This document shows positions 6,275-13,273 of a stretch of DNA of 13,320 bases, in pieces. Location of the stretch: the NCBI GenBank assembly GCA_035693105.1, contig DASSHC010000061.1, positions 1-13,320 of the forward strand, given 5' to 3'. Every line of letters begins with the position of its first letter. Position 1 is the stretch's first letter. The position numbers and the translations under genes are program-made. The notes beneath the pieces were generated by a model. The model saw nothing but the letters and a program-made list of their open reading frames with translations. It did no database searches and was not told where the DNA came from. Origin of the DNA: DASSHC01 sp035693105 (GTDB taxonomy: Bacteria > Chloroflexota > Chloroflexia > Thermomicrobiales > Thermomicrobiaceae).

Positions 6275-8095
6275 AGAATGGCTGTAGGAGCGGGTTTGCA
6301 ACCCGCCCTCGCTGTGAGACGGCGCGATGCGATAGATGGTGAAGACCTCGTTGATCAGGTCGCGCCGGGAGACGACGTCGGTGCGCAGGCCCGCGGCCTC
6401 GCAGGCGACGAGGAAGGCGGCCGGGTCGCCGTCGCTGGAGAGGATAACCAGCGCGGCGCCGCTGGGTGTAAGATGCTCGGCCAGTCCGGCGGCGAAGCGC
6501 TCGGCGACATCCGGGGAGCGCCAGGCGAAATCGGCCGGATCGCGCGGCTCCCCGCGGTAGTAGGGCGGATTGAACAGCACGAGATCGAAGCGTTCGCCCG
6601 CCACCGGCGCGAAGAGGTCGCCCTGCCGCACCTCGATTCGCTCGACGTTATTGAGCAGCGCATTGATCCGGGCGCAGCGCACCGCGTCCGGATTGATATC
6701 GACCGCCACCACCTGATCGGCCCGCCGCGCCGATGCCAGCGCCGCCACCCCCGAGCCGGTCCCGAGATCGAGCACCGCCGCATCCGGCGGCACCAGCCCG
6801 CCGCTCAGCGCTTCGGCGAACCACGCCCCCGAGCGCAGCAGCCGCGGGTTGAATACTCCCGGCAGGATCACCAGCTCGAGGTCGCCGACTCGCTCCAGCG
6901 CCACGCGCCCCTGTCGCCCGCGCACCCAGCGCAGGCGCAGCCGCAGCACGCGCCGCCAGATTCCCCGCTTCACGCGGTCGATGGCACGCGCTGGCTCGGA
7001 TCGCTTCCCAGACTCAGCCCCTTCAGTGGGCTTCGTGAAGGTTAGCGCGGCGGCTTTAGCCCGGACGGAGCCGCGCGCCACGAGCCGCCCGGCAACAGGG
7101 GAACCATCAACCGCCGTGAACACCTCTTCGCGCTTCCCCACCGCCAGCACAAACCGCGCCGGCTCGCGCCGCCGCCGCAGGCGCGCCCGCCAGGGCCGCA
7201 GCGCCCAACCCAGCCCGTAGTCGGGCTCGATCCGCTGCCAGCGCAGTCCGAGCGCGGCGCCCAGCGCGTCGAGCCGCTGGAAGGTCAGGAAGCCCTCCAT
7301 CGGCACCGCGTTCGAGGGGAAGCCGTACTCCCGGGCGAACTGTGCCTCGCGCTCGCGCACCATCGCCTGGCCGCTGCTCGGGTCGTGGTAGAAGGGCGTG
7401 TCCATGATCACCAGCCGGCCAGCGGGCCGCAGCACGCGCCGCGCCTCGGCCAGCGCCCGCTCGATATCGGCCGCGTAGTGCAGCGAGCCGTTGAAGATCA
7501 CCAGGTCCGCCTGCGCGCCGGCTAGCGGCACGTGGTCGAACTCGGCCTGCACCGGGGTGAAGTGGTGCGCGTAGTGGACGTGCGCCCCGAGTCCGTCGGC
7601 GGCGTTGGTCTGCAGATCGGCCGCGATCACGGCGTGGCCGCGCTGGGCCAGCCGGTGGGAGAGCCAGCCGTTGCCGGCGCCGAGGTCGAGCACCACCAGC
7701 GGCCGTGCGACCGCTTCCTCCAGCGGCGCGAGCACCTCATCGACCAGCGCCTCGAAGCTCCTGGCACGGATGCGCCAGTCGGCGCTGAAGCGCCCGCTGC
7801 GGTCGGCGAAGGGGAGCGCGCGGTAGTAAGCCGCGTCCCGGCTGCCGCGCCTTTCGCGCGCCCGCACCGTCTCGTACTCCGCCATGAATCGCGCGTAGTA
7901 CCTCAGACGCTCCGGAGGCAGGAAACGCCAGATACCTTCGATGCGCTCGAAGTCGAGGTCATCGCGCTCACAGCGCAGGCGATCCTCGCCGCACGGCGCC
8001 AGCGCGCCGTGACAGACCGGGCAGGCGAAGCGTGGCAGCAGCGCCGCTGGCGGCGATGCCTGCTGCTGCCTGGCTGCGATCGCGTCCACCATCAT
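6239..8095 (-). CDS. Tandem two-domain SAM methyltransferase with N-terminal zinc ribbon
   Basis: This 618-residue protein starts at ATG (8095-8093), with GGAGG seven bases upstream; further upstream the frame is open but only overlaps the preceding gene. Residues 23-58 form a Trm112-like zinc ribbon (C25-x2-C28, C35, C42). Domain one is a Methyltransf_11-type fold with VVLDLGAGNG at 134-143, D160, and LLRPAG-like strand 5 near 222-231. It seems complete by about residue 320. Residues 329-370 are a low-complexity linker whose codons look unlike the rest. Domain two (about 400-590) has VLDLGTGSG at 441-449, D466 and an NPPY motif at 509-512. NPPY is typical of enzymes methylating amide or exocyclic amino nitrogens, such as PrmC/HemK-like and methyltransferase-small families. 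Residues from about 592 on are encoded by interspersed repeats. Single-domain versions are usual, so this looks like a fusion. Substrates unknown. Confidence 0.85.
   Translation of the reverse strand: MMVDAIAARQQQASPPAALLPRFACPVCHGALAPCGEDRLRCERDDLDFERIEGIWRFLPPERLRYYARFMAEYETVRARERRGSRDAAYYRALPFADRSGRFSADWRIRARSFEALVDEVLAPLEEAVARPLVVLDLGAGNGWLSHRLAQRGHAVIAADLQTNAADGLGAHVHYAHHFTPVQAEFDHVPLAGAQADLVIFNGSLHYAADIERALAEARRVLRPAGRLVIMDTPFYHDPSSGQAMVREREAQFAREYGFPSNAVPMEGFLTFQRLDALGAALGLRWQRIEPDYGLGWALRPWRARLRRRREPARFVLAVGKREEVFTAVDGSPVAGRLVARGSVRAKAAALTFTKPTEGAESGKRSEPARAIDRVKRGIWRRVLRLRLRWVRGRQGRVALERVGDLELVILPGVFNPRLLRSGAWFAEALSGGLVPPDAAVLDLGTGSGVAALASARRADQVVAVDINPDAVRCARINALLNNVERIEVRQGDLFAPVAGERFDLVLFNPPYYRGEPRDPADFAWRSPDVAERFAAGLAEHLTPSGAALVILSSDGDPAAFLVACEAAGLRTDVVSRRDLINEVFTIYRIAPSHSEGGLQTRSYSHSPLSQHWERGRG
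6284..6308. repeat. Second short interspersed palindrome
   Basis: The stem gcgggtt (6290-6296) pairs with aacccgc (6300-6306) around a three-base loop, flanked by a gtaggag entry. It sits ten bases from the neighbouring hairpin repeat and lies within the reading frame of the two-domain methyltransferase. It resembles dispersed elements I recall from Chloroflexota and proteobacterial genomes; copy number elsewhere in this genome cannot be seen here. Confidence 0.7.
6986..7111. repeat. Probable repeat-derived insertion forming the inter-domain linker
   Basis: This stretch lies between the two methyltransferase domains. Of its 42 codons, 15 end in A or T, against about 5 of 43 in the following native stretch. 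It contains a hairpin agccc/gggct (7016-7020 with 7028-7032, loop cttcagt) and a small ggc-ttta-gcc hairpin (7052-7061). Short elements of this style, with AGCCC-ACTGAAG-GGGCT on the minus strand, are ones I recall as dispersed repeats in Chloroflexota-like genomes. The borders are set by codon usage and are approximate. Confidence 0.55.
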
Positions 8096-8099
8096 CCGG

Positions 8100-8897
8100 C
8101 TACCTCCGCTCGAAGACCGCGACGTAGTGGTCGTTGAGCCAGGTGAAGGGGAAGCGGGACCGCAGCCGCTCGTCGGCGCCGTTGAGCGCGGCAAAAAGGC
8201 GCGGGGCGTGCCCGACCAGATGCCCGAGGTCCGAGGGCGGCAGCAGCGTGCCCAACCCGACGAGCGCGATCTGTTGGAAGCCGGGCGCGAACTCAGCGCG
8301 CAGCCGCCGGGGCGAGGGGTAATCGACGGTGATCTCCCCGCCGCCGACGCGTGAGCGCACCCGGCGGCGCAGGCGGCGCGCGGCGGTGCGCGGGTGCCCG
8401 TGGGCGATGTACCAGGCGACCTCCCAGGGGCAAAGCGGCCCCATCACCACCGCCACCAGCCGCCCGCCCGGCCGGATCAGCCGCGCCAGCTCAGCGCCTA
8501 GCGCCGGGCGATCGGCGACGCAGTTGAGCGGGCCGAAATCGGCATAGGCGCCGTCGAAGCCGCCCTCCGGCAGGTGCGCGGCCGGAAGCTCGTTCAGATC
8601 GGCCTGGGCGAAGCTGATTCGATCCATGAGAGCCGCGCTCTGCGCCTTCTCCCGCGCCACCGCCAGCATCCCCGCCGAGGCATCGAGCGCCGTGACCTGC
8701 ACGCCGCGCCCGGCCAGCCAGAGCGCGTCTTCGCCGGTGCCGCAGCCGAGATCGAGCGCCTGCTGACCCGGCGCGACGGCATCGCCCAGCACGCGCCAGA
8801 CGGCCGCCCGCAGCCAGCGCCCGAGCTGCTGCCGGCTGAAATCGGCGTCGTAGCGGCCCGCGACACCGTCGAACGCGTGCACGGCGCGCTCAGCCAC
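8100..8897 (-). CDS. Class I SAM-dependent methyltransferase
   Basis: This 265-residue protein is started at GTG (8897-8895), with GAGG six bases upstream; the frame is open to 8930 but that ATG has no ribosome binding site. Motif I is ALDLGCGTG at residues 47-55, followed by D72 (ALDAS). Strand 4 is FDGAYADFGPLNC and strand 5 is LIRPGGRLVAVV. The C-terminal third, rich in Arg, forms a probable substrate cap. The start overlaps the end of the upstream radical SAM gene by eight bases, and the stop is four bases from the next start. It is a paralog of the 2605-3468 methyltransferase. Pairing with a B12-type radical SAM gene suggests that an O-, N- or S-methylation happens next to a radical carbon modification, but the substrate is unknown. 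Confidence 0.86.
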   Translation of the reverse strand: MAERAVHAFDGVAGRYDADFSRQQLGRWLRAAVWRVLGDAVAPGQQALDLGCGTGEDALWLAGRGVQVTALDASAGMLAVAREKAQSAALMDRISFAQADLNELPAAHLPEGGFDGAYADFGPLNCVADRPALGAELARLIRPGGRLVAVVMGPLCPWEVAWYIAHGHPRTAARRLRRRVRSRVGGGEITVDYPSPRRLRAEFAPGFQQIALVGLGTLLPPSDLGHLVGHAPRLFAALNGADERLRSRFPFTWLNDHYVAVFERR

Positions 8898-10287
8898 GCT
8901 CGACCTCGCGCTCCGTGGCGCGCATCCCAACCCGGCCGATCTGGGCGTTGACCAGCGCCTTGGCCATGCGCCGGTAGCGCGGCCGCTCGCTCTGGCGCTC
9001 CTGGTGCAGCGCCACTTCGTTGACCATCCAGCGCGTCGCCAGATCGTAGTAGCGACGCGAGTGCCGCCCGGCGACGGTGAAGTCGCGGTCGGAGCCCGTA
9101 TCCCACGGCTTGAGCGGGATGACCCGCTCGGCCACCGCGTTGTAGTAGGGCGTGTTCTTGATCGGGTAGGCCACCGTGGTCAGGAACTGGTTGGGGTTGG
9201 CGCGCTTGAGCAGCTCGACGGTGTCCTGCAGATCCTGCTGATCCTCGCCGTCGTAGCCGAGCATGATGAACATGCCGGCCTCGATGCCGTAGCGCTGCAA
9301 GAGGTGCACGACCTCCTCCACCCGCGTCGCCTTGGTGCGCCGGTTCATGGCGTCGAGCACGCGCTGCGAGCCGCTCTCGGCCCCGACCCAGATGCGAAAG
9401 CTGCCGATCTCGGCCAGCGTGCGCACGATGTCCTCGTTGAGCCGGTCCTCGCGCGAGATGGTCTCGAAGGGGATGCGGATGCCGCGCCGGCGCAGCTCGT
9501 CGGCGTAGCGGAAGAACCAGCCCTTGTGGATGGTGAAGACGTCGTCGGCGTACCAGACCATGTCCGGCTGATAGCGCTCGATGATCAACTCCAGCTCGTT
9601 GGCCACGTTCTCCGGCGTGCGGCGGCGATGCGTGTAGCCGTAGACCGCGTGGCTGCACCAGGCGCAGCGGTAGGGGCAGCCGCGCGCCGTGATCAGCGAG
9701 ACCGAGCCCATGCCATGATGCTCGCGCCAGGCGCGCACGTACTGGTCGAGGTCGATCGCCTCGCGGTCGGGGAAGGGCTGCAAGTCCAGGTTGTCGAGGT
9801 AGGCGCGCGGCTTGGTGCGCACCAGTTGGCCGTCGCCCTCGCGGTAGATGATGCCGTCGATCTCCTGCATGCCGGTCGGGCCGTAGCGCGCCAGGTGCGG
9901 CAGCAGCTCCTCCAGGGTGCGCTCGCCCTCGCCGATGACCACCACGTCGACGCCTTGCGCCAGGTACTCCTCGGGGTAGTTGGCCGGCTCCGGGCCGCCC
10001 GCGATCACGGTGCAGCCCTGCTCCTTGCAGAAGCGGGCGTTGCGAATCACCTTGGAGCGGGTGATCAGGTTGGCGTAGAAGCCAACCACCGGCGGTCGCT
10101 CGCGCTCGACGTAGGCGCGAAAATCGGCGGCGGTGCTGAAGGTGGTGTCGTAGACCTTGACGTCGAAGCCCTGCGCTTTCAGGTGCGAGCTGATGTAGAG
10201 GATGCCGAGCGGCGGGTAGGGCTTCATCACCGCCAGCTCGTGCGGGTCCTCGGCCAGACAGTAGCTATGCACCAGCAAGATGTCCAT
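8890..10287 (-). CDS. B12-binding-fold radical SAM protein (second of a tandem paralog pair)
   Basis: This 465-residue protein has an N-terminal B12-binding-type Rossmann fold: YPPLGILYISSHLK at 24-37, VYDTTF at 45-50, AGGPEP at 96-101 and VIGEGERTLEELL at 117-129. The radical SAM barrel follows, with C204, C208 and C211 (ARGCPYRCAWCSHAVYG). WVGAESGSQRVLDAM and a LGYDGED segment mark later barrel strands. It lacks Asp-x-His-x-x-Gly. The enzymes of this class (BchE, HpnJ/HpnP, many natural-product C-methylases) act on unactivated carbons or rearrange rings. The ATG start is 18 bases after the stop of the paralog 10306-11820, preceded only by a weak G-rich ribosome binding site (GGGGG, three bases before the ATG). 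About 100 C-terminal residues after the barrel are Arg-rich and probably partly helical. The reaction is unknown. Confidence 0.9.
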   Translation of the reverse strand: MDILLVHSYCLAEDPHELAVMKPYPPLGILYISSHLKAQGFDVKVYDTTFSTAADFRAYVERERPPVVGFYANLITRSKVIRNARFCKEQGCTVIAGGPEPANYPEEYLAQGVDVVVIGEGERTLEELLPHLARYGPTGMQEIDGIIYREGDGQLVRTKPRAYLDNLDLQPFPDREAIDLDQYVRAWREHHGMGSVSLITARGCPYRCAWCSHAVYGYTHRRRTPENVANELELIIERYQPDMVWYADDVFTIHKGWFFRYADELRRRGIRIPFETISREDRLNEDIVRTLAEIGSFRIWVGAESGSQRVLDAMNRRTKATRVEEVVHLLQRYGIEAGMFIMLGYDGEDQQDLQDTVELLKRANPNQFLTTVAYPIKNTPYYNAVAERVIPLKPWDTGSDRDFTVAGRHSRRYYDLATRWMVNEVALHQERQSERPRYRRMAKALVNAQIGRVGMRATEREVERG

Positions 10288-10305
10288 CTGCCCCCATTTC
10301 TCCCG

Positions 10306-11820
10306 TCAAGCGCCGCCGGCGGCGTCCATCGCCGGCGAGCCGCTCTCGCCGCTTCCCGTCGCCGCCAGCCGCTCCAGCTTGCGGCGCTCCAGCGGTAGCG
10401 TCAGCCGGCACTTGACCAGCCCGGCAGCCTGGCGCAGGTTGGCCCGGCGCGGAATGGTGCGAGTCAGCGCGCGGCCCAGCTCCGCGCGGTACTTGCGCGA
10501 GCGGAACTCCTTGTGCAGCACCACATGGAGCTGGCGGTAGAACTCGGTCGAGTACGTCCCGCGATAGAGCATCGCCAGGTCATTGGAGTCGAGCCAGTTC
10601 TGCTTGACGCCGAGCTGCTCCCGCACCCGCTCGTGGAACGCCGTGCCGGGTAGCGGATAGGAAACCGACATGCCGATGTCGTCCGGCCGGCAGTCGCGCA
10701 CCATCTGCAGGGTGCGCTCGATGTCCTCGCGCGTCTCGCCGGGATAGCCGAACTGCAGGAAGAAGCCCACCTCGATCCCGGCGGCGCGCAGCCGGCGGCT
10801 CACCTCGTAGATCTGCTCGACGCGCGTACCCTTGTCCATGGCGTCGAGGATCTTCTGCGAGCCGGATTCGGCTCCGACCCAGACGGTGCGCGCGCCGGCC
10901 CGCCGCAGCGCGTCGATGGTGTCGCCGCGCAGCAGCAGATCGACCCGGTTGAGGCATTTGAAGGGCACGCGCGAGCCCTGTTCCTCGACCAGCGCGGCGA
11001 AGCGCTCCACCCAGCCCGGCTTCAGCCCCATGATGTCGTCCACGAACCAGATGTGATCGGGGCGGTAGGTCTCCTTCAGCCACTTCAGCTCGGACGCCAC
11101 GTTCTCCGGACTGCGCGCGTGGTAGCGCTGGCCCCAGATTGGCTTGGCGCACCAGTTACAGTGGAAAGGGCAGCCACGCGTGGTGACCATGTTCATCGAG
11201 TAGTAGCCGTGGCGCTCGCGCCAGATGCGCTGGTAACGCGGGATATCGACCAGATCCCAGGCGGGGAAGGGGAGTGCGTCGAGGTCGCGCAGGTCGGGCC
11301 GGCGCGGCGCGCAGACCAGCATTCCGTTGGCTGGATCGCTGAACACCAGCCCCTGAATCGACTCCAGCGGGCTGTCGGCGCGGCCGGTCAGCCGGTCGAG
11401 CAGCTCGCCGAGCGTCGCCTCGCCCTCGCCCTGGATGACGTAGTCGGCGCCGCGCGCCAGGTATTGCGCCGCGTGGTCGGTGGCGTCGGCGCCGCAGACG
11501 ACGACGGTGCAGCCGGACGCGCGTGCCATCGCGATCATGGTGAAGGCCGCGTCGCGCATGCGCAGCAGGCACATCTTCGAGAGGTAGTTGAAGTTGTCCT
11601 CGAACAGCACGGCGAAGCGGGGCCGCTCGCGCGCCAGCGCCGCTTGCCACTCCGCTTCGGACGCGGCAAGCATGGCGTCGAAGAGGGCCACGTCGTAGCC
11701 ACGCTGGCGCAGGTATGCCGCGGCGTAGAGCGTGCCGAGCGGCGGGTAGGGCTGCATGGCCTCGTAGAGCTTGGTGTCGAAATGCAGGTAGTACGACTGG
11801 CCGAAGAGGACTTCGCTCAT
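10306..11820 (-). CDS. B12-binding-fold radical SAM protein (first of a tandem paralog pair)
   Basis: This 504-residue protein starts at ATG (11820-11818), with GGAGGG just upstream and an ATGA overlap with the preceding stop; the frame is open to 12000, but that stretch overlaps the upstream gene and is rejected. The B12-binding-type fold spans residues 1-150, with QPYPPLGTLYAAAYL at 23-37, LFDAML at 46-51, and VIQGEGEATLGELL at 128-141. The radical SAM motif is C217, C221, C224 (TTRGCPFHCNWC). RSPENVASELKW, WFVDDIMGLKPGW and WVGAESGSQKILDAM match the neighbour at 8890-10287 nearly segment by segment, so the pair arose by duplication. It lacks the canonical cobalamin Asp-x-His-x-x-Gly. The C-terminus is basic and then Gly/Ala-rich. 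The reaction is unknown. Confidence 0.9.
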   Translation of the reverse strand: MSEVLFGQSYYLHFDTKLYEAMQPYPPLGTLYAAAYLRQRGYDVALFDAMLAASEAEWQAALARERPRFAVLFEDNFNYLSKMCLLRMRDAAFTMIAMARASGCTVVVCGADATDHAAQYLARGADYVIQGEGEATLGELLDRLTGRADSPLESIQGLVFSDPANGMLVCAPRRPDLRDLDALPFPAWDLVDIPRYQRIWRERHGYYSMNMVTTRGCPFHCNWCAKPIWGQRYHARSPENVASELKWLKETYRPDHIWFVDDIMGLKPGWVERFAALVEEQGSRVPFKCLNRVDLLLRGDTIDALRRAGARTVWVGAESGSQKILDAMDKGTRVEQIYEVSRRLRAAGIEVGFFLQFGYPGETREDIERTLQMVRDCRPDDIGMSVSYPLPGTAFHERVREQLGVKQNWLDSNDLAMLYRGTYSTEFYRQLHVVLHKEFRSRKYRAELGRALTRTIPRRANLRQAAGLVKCRLTLPLERRKLERLAATGSGESGSPAMDAAGGA

Positions 11821-12776
11821 GGCTCCCTCCAGCCTTGGCCGTCGTCGCCCGCCAGCGCCGGGGTTCGCCTGGCGAAGGCTTCCAGGATCAGCTGGCCGTG
11901 GTCGTGGACGTGCCCCTTGCACCAGTCGAGGGTGAAGGAGGCTTCGGCGTGGCCGCGCGCCTCGGCCCGGAAGCGCCGCAGCTTGCGCCCGCTCTCCCAA
12001 CGCTCGAGCGCCGTGCCGGCCGGCGTGCGCAGCGCGCTCTCGGCCAGGGCGCGGGCCGGGCGCGCGGTGGGCCGGGCGCGCAGATCGCGCGGCATGGCCG
12101 CCGCGTTGGGCAGGTAGTCGAAGACCCAGGGGTTGAGCTGCCGGAAGCGCGCGTAGGTCTCCAGCCCGGCCAGCGGGATCATCTGGGCGATCTCGTGCGC
12201 GCTGTAGAGATCGCCGTCGTCCAGCGCCAGCGCCCGCTCCGAGAGCAGGTAGTTGGGGCAGATGGTGTCGCCCAACCGCGCCGCGGCGTGTACGACGCCG
12301 AGGATCAGCGCGCGGCAGAGCCAGAGCCGCCGATGCTCGGTCACCACGAAGAAGTCGATGTCCGACTCGGGCCGCACGTTGTCCATCGCCAGCTCGCCGG
12401 TCACCGCCACCAGGCGCACGAAGGGGAGGCTGGCGATCAGCCGGCCGTAGCGCAGCGCCCGTGGCCAGACGCGCGCGGCGCGCTCCCGCCGCTCCAACCG
12501 CGCCGCGACCGCGGCCTCGCGCCCCGGCAGCGCGTAGTAGCCGTCGCGCACGACCAGCCGCCCGGCCGGCACCAGCTCGTGCTCGATCCCGGTGCGCACC
12601 GAATCGCGCGACACGGCGAGACCAATGAGATAACGGTGTATCTCCGGCAGCGTCAGCGGGTAGTCGAAGATGTCGGCATAGGCCACCGTGTGTAAGATAG
12701 CCGCCGCTAGCGCGTCGCTTGAACCGGGAGATGGCTGCGATGCGATTGACGTAGCTTCAAACCGGATGGCACTCAT
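11817..12776 (-). CDS. MNT-type nucleotidyltransferase-domain protein with N-terminal winged-helix-like region
   Basis: This protein has 319 residues from ATG (12776-12774); a GTG nine bases earlier is the alternative, and neither has a clear Shine-Dalgarno sequence. Residues 25-85 (AILHTVAYADIFDYPLTLPE through GYYALPGRE) look like a winged helix-turn-helix. Residues 120-146 carry the nucleotidyltransferase hallmark: TGELAMDN followed by SDIDFFVVT, with D139 and D141 as the metal-binding pair. The family usually has Gly-Ser where this has Gly127-Glu128, so activity is not assured. The rest is helical and Arg-rich. It is the first gene of the operon and overlaps the radical SAM gene by four bases. 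It could add a nucleotide to a small molecule or protein, or act as a regulator. I have no firm function. Confidence 0.78.
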   Translation of the reverse strand: MSAIRFEATSIASQPSPGSSDALAAAILHTVAYADIFDYPLTLPEIHRYLIGLAVSRDSVRTGIEHELVPAGRLVVRDGYYALPGREAAVAARLERRERAARVWPRALRYGRLIASLPFVRLVAVTGELAMDNVRPESDIDFFVVTEHRRLWLCRALILGVVHAAARLGDTICPNYLLSERALALDDGDLYSAHEIAQMIPLAGLETYARFRQLNPWVFDYLPNAAAMPRDLRARPTARPARALAESALRTPAGTALERWESGRKLRRFRAEARGHAEASFTLDWCKGHVHDHGQLILEAFARRTPALAGDDGQGWREP

Positions 12777-12852
12777 TCTGGTCACCGGATTCCCGACCTG
12801 CTGCTTGCCCCTGAAAACCCTCTGTATCCCTACGCCGTCGCGCGTGCAGCGG

Positions 12853-12858
12853 ATTGTA
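12853..12858 (-). promoter_or_regulatory. Possible -10 promoter element for the operon
   Basis: In the 128-base gap before the operon, the minus strand reads TACAAT here, one base from the consensus TATAAT, about 75 bases upstream of the first ATG. The hexamer 17 bases further upstream (TTCCCG) is a poor -35 match. No terminator hairpin with a T-run for the preceding gene was found in the gap. Confidence 0.3.
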
Positions 12859-12904
12859 CGGGAGTATGAGCGAATCGGGAAGAGGGGTGCTGCGATTGGG
12901 GTAG

Positions 12905-13273
12905 CTAGCCGCGCAGGATAATGATGAAGGCGATGGCCAGGAGGCCGACCAGTGACACCGCGGCGGCGGAGAGGACGATCGAGCGCTCGGCCGGCTGGAA
13001 CGTGCGCCGCTCGATGCGGCGCACGTTGCCGCGGTAGCGCCGACCACCGGTGACAGTGACCACGATCCCCGTCAGGACCAGCGTGACCGCGAGAATGCGC
13101 ACCAGCGGGAAGCCGGGCTCCACGTCATGCGTCAAGAACTGCGCCGCCCCGAGCCCGAGCGCGATCAACCCGGTGCCGGTGCGCAGCCAGGCCAGGAAGG
13201 TGCGCTCGTTCGCCAGATGGGTGCGCGCCCGGCTCTCCGGGTCGGCTTGCGCGATCGGCTCGTCGTCGTTCAC
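12905..13273 (-). CDS. YidH/DUF202 family small membrane protein
   Basis: This 122-residue protein has the family signature ARTHLANERTFLAWLRTGTG at residues 16-35, then a first membrane segment. Three membrane segments are expected at about 27-47, 57-76 and 98-119, with a basic loop (RRYRGNVRRIERR) between the second and third. The GTG at 13273-13271 is chosen as start because GAGGG lies five bases upstream; an in-frame GTG at 13279 would sit on the ribosome binding site. DUF202 proteins have no well established function in bacteria. The gap to the next gene and its ordinary role suggest it is not part of the operon. The 41 bases beyond its start show nothing I can assign. Confidence 0.9.
   Translation of the reverse strand: MNDDEPIAQADPESRARTHLANERTFLAWLRTGTGLIALGLGAAQFLTHDVEPGFPLVRILAVTLVLTGIVVTVTGGRRYRGNVRRIERRTFQPAERSIVLSAAAVSLVGLLAIAFIIILRG

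Noticed and set aside
8096..8194. N-terminal extension of the two-domain methyltransferase by 33 codons
   Set aside because: The extension is Ser/Thr/Pro-rich, overlaps the 8100-8897 gene, and the ATG at 8095 has a good ribosome binding site.
9004..10398. A 464-codon open frame on the plus strand
   Set aside because: It mirrors the third-position GC bias of the radical SAM gene on the opposite strand and shows no domain or start signal of its own.
11821..12000. N-terminal extension of the 504-residue radical SAM protein by 60 codons
   Set aside because: It overlaps the coding end of the nucleotidyltransferase gene and looks like frame shadow; ATG at 11820 has GGAGGG and begins the expected fold.
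12777..12904. Cobalamin or SAM riboswitch upstream of the operon
   Set aside because: The 128-base gap is short, and I could not find the conserved B12-box or the stacked stems expected of either class.
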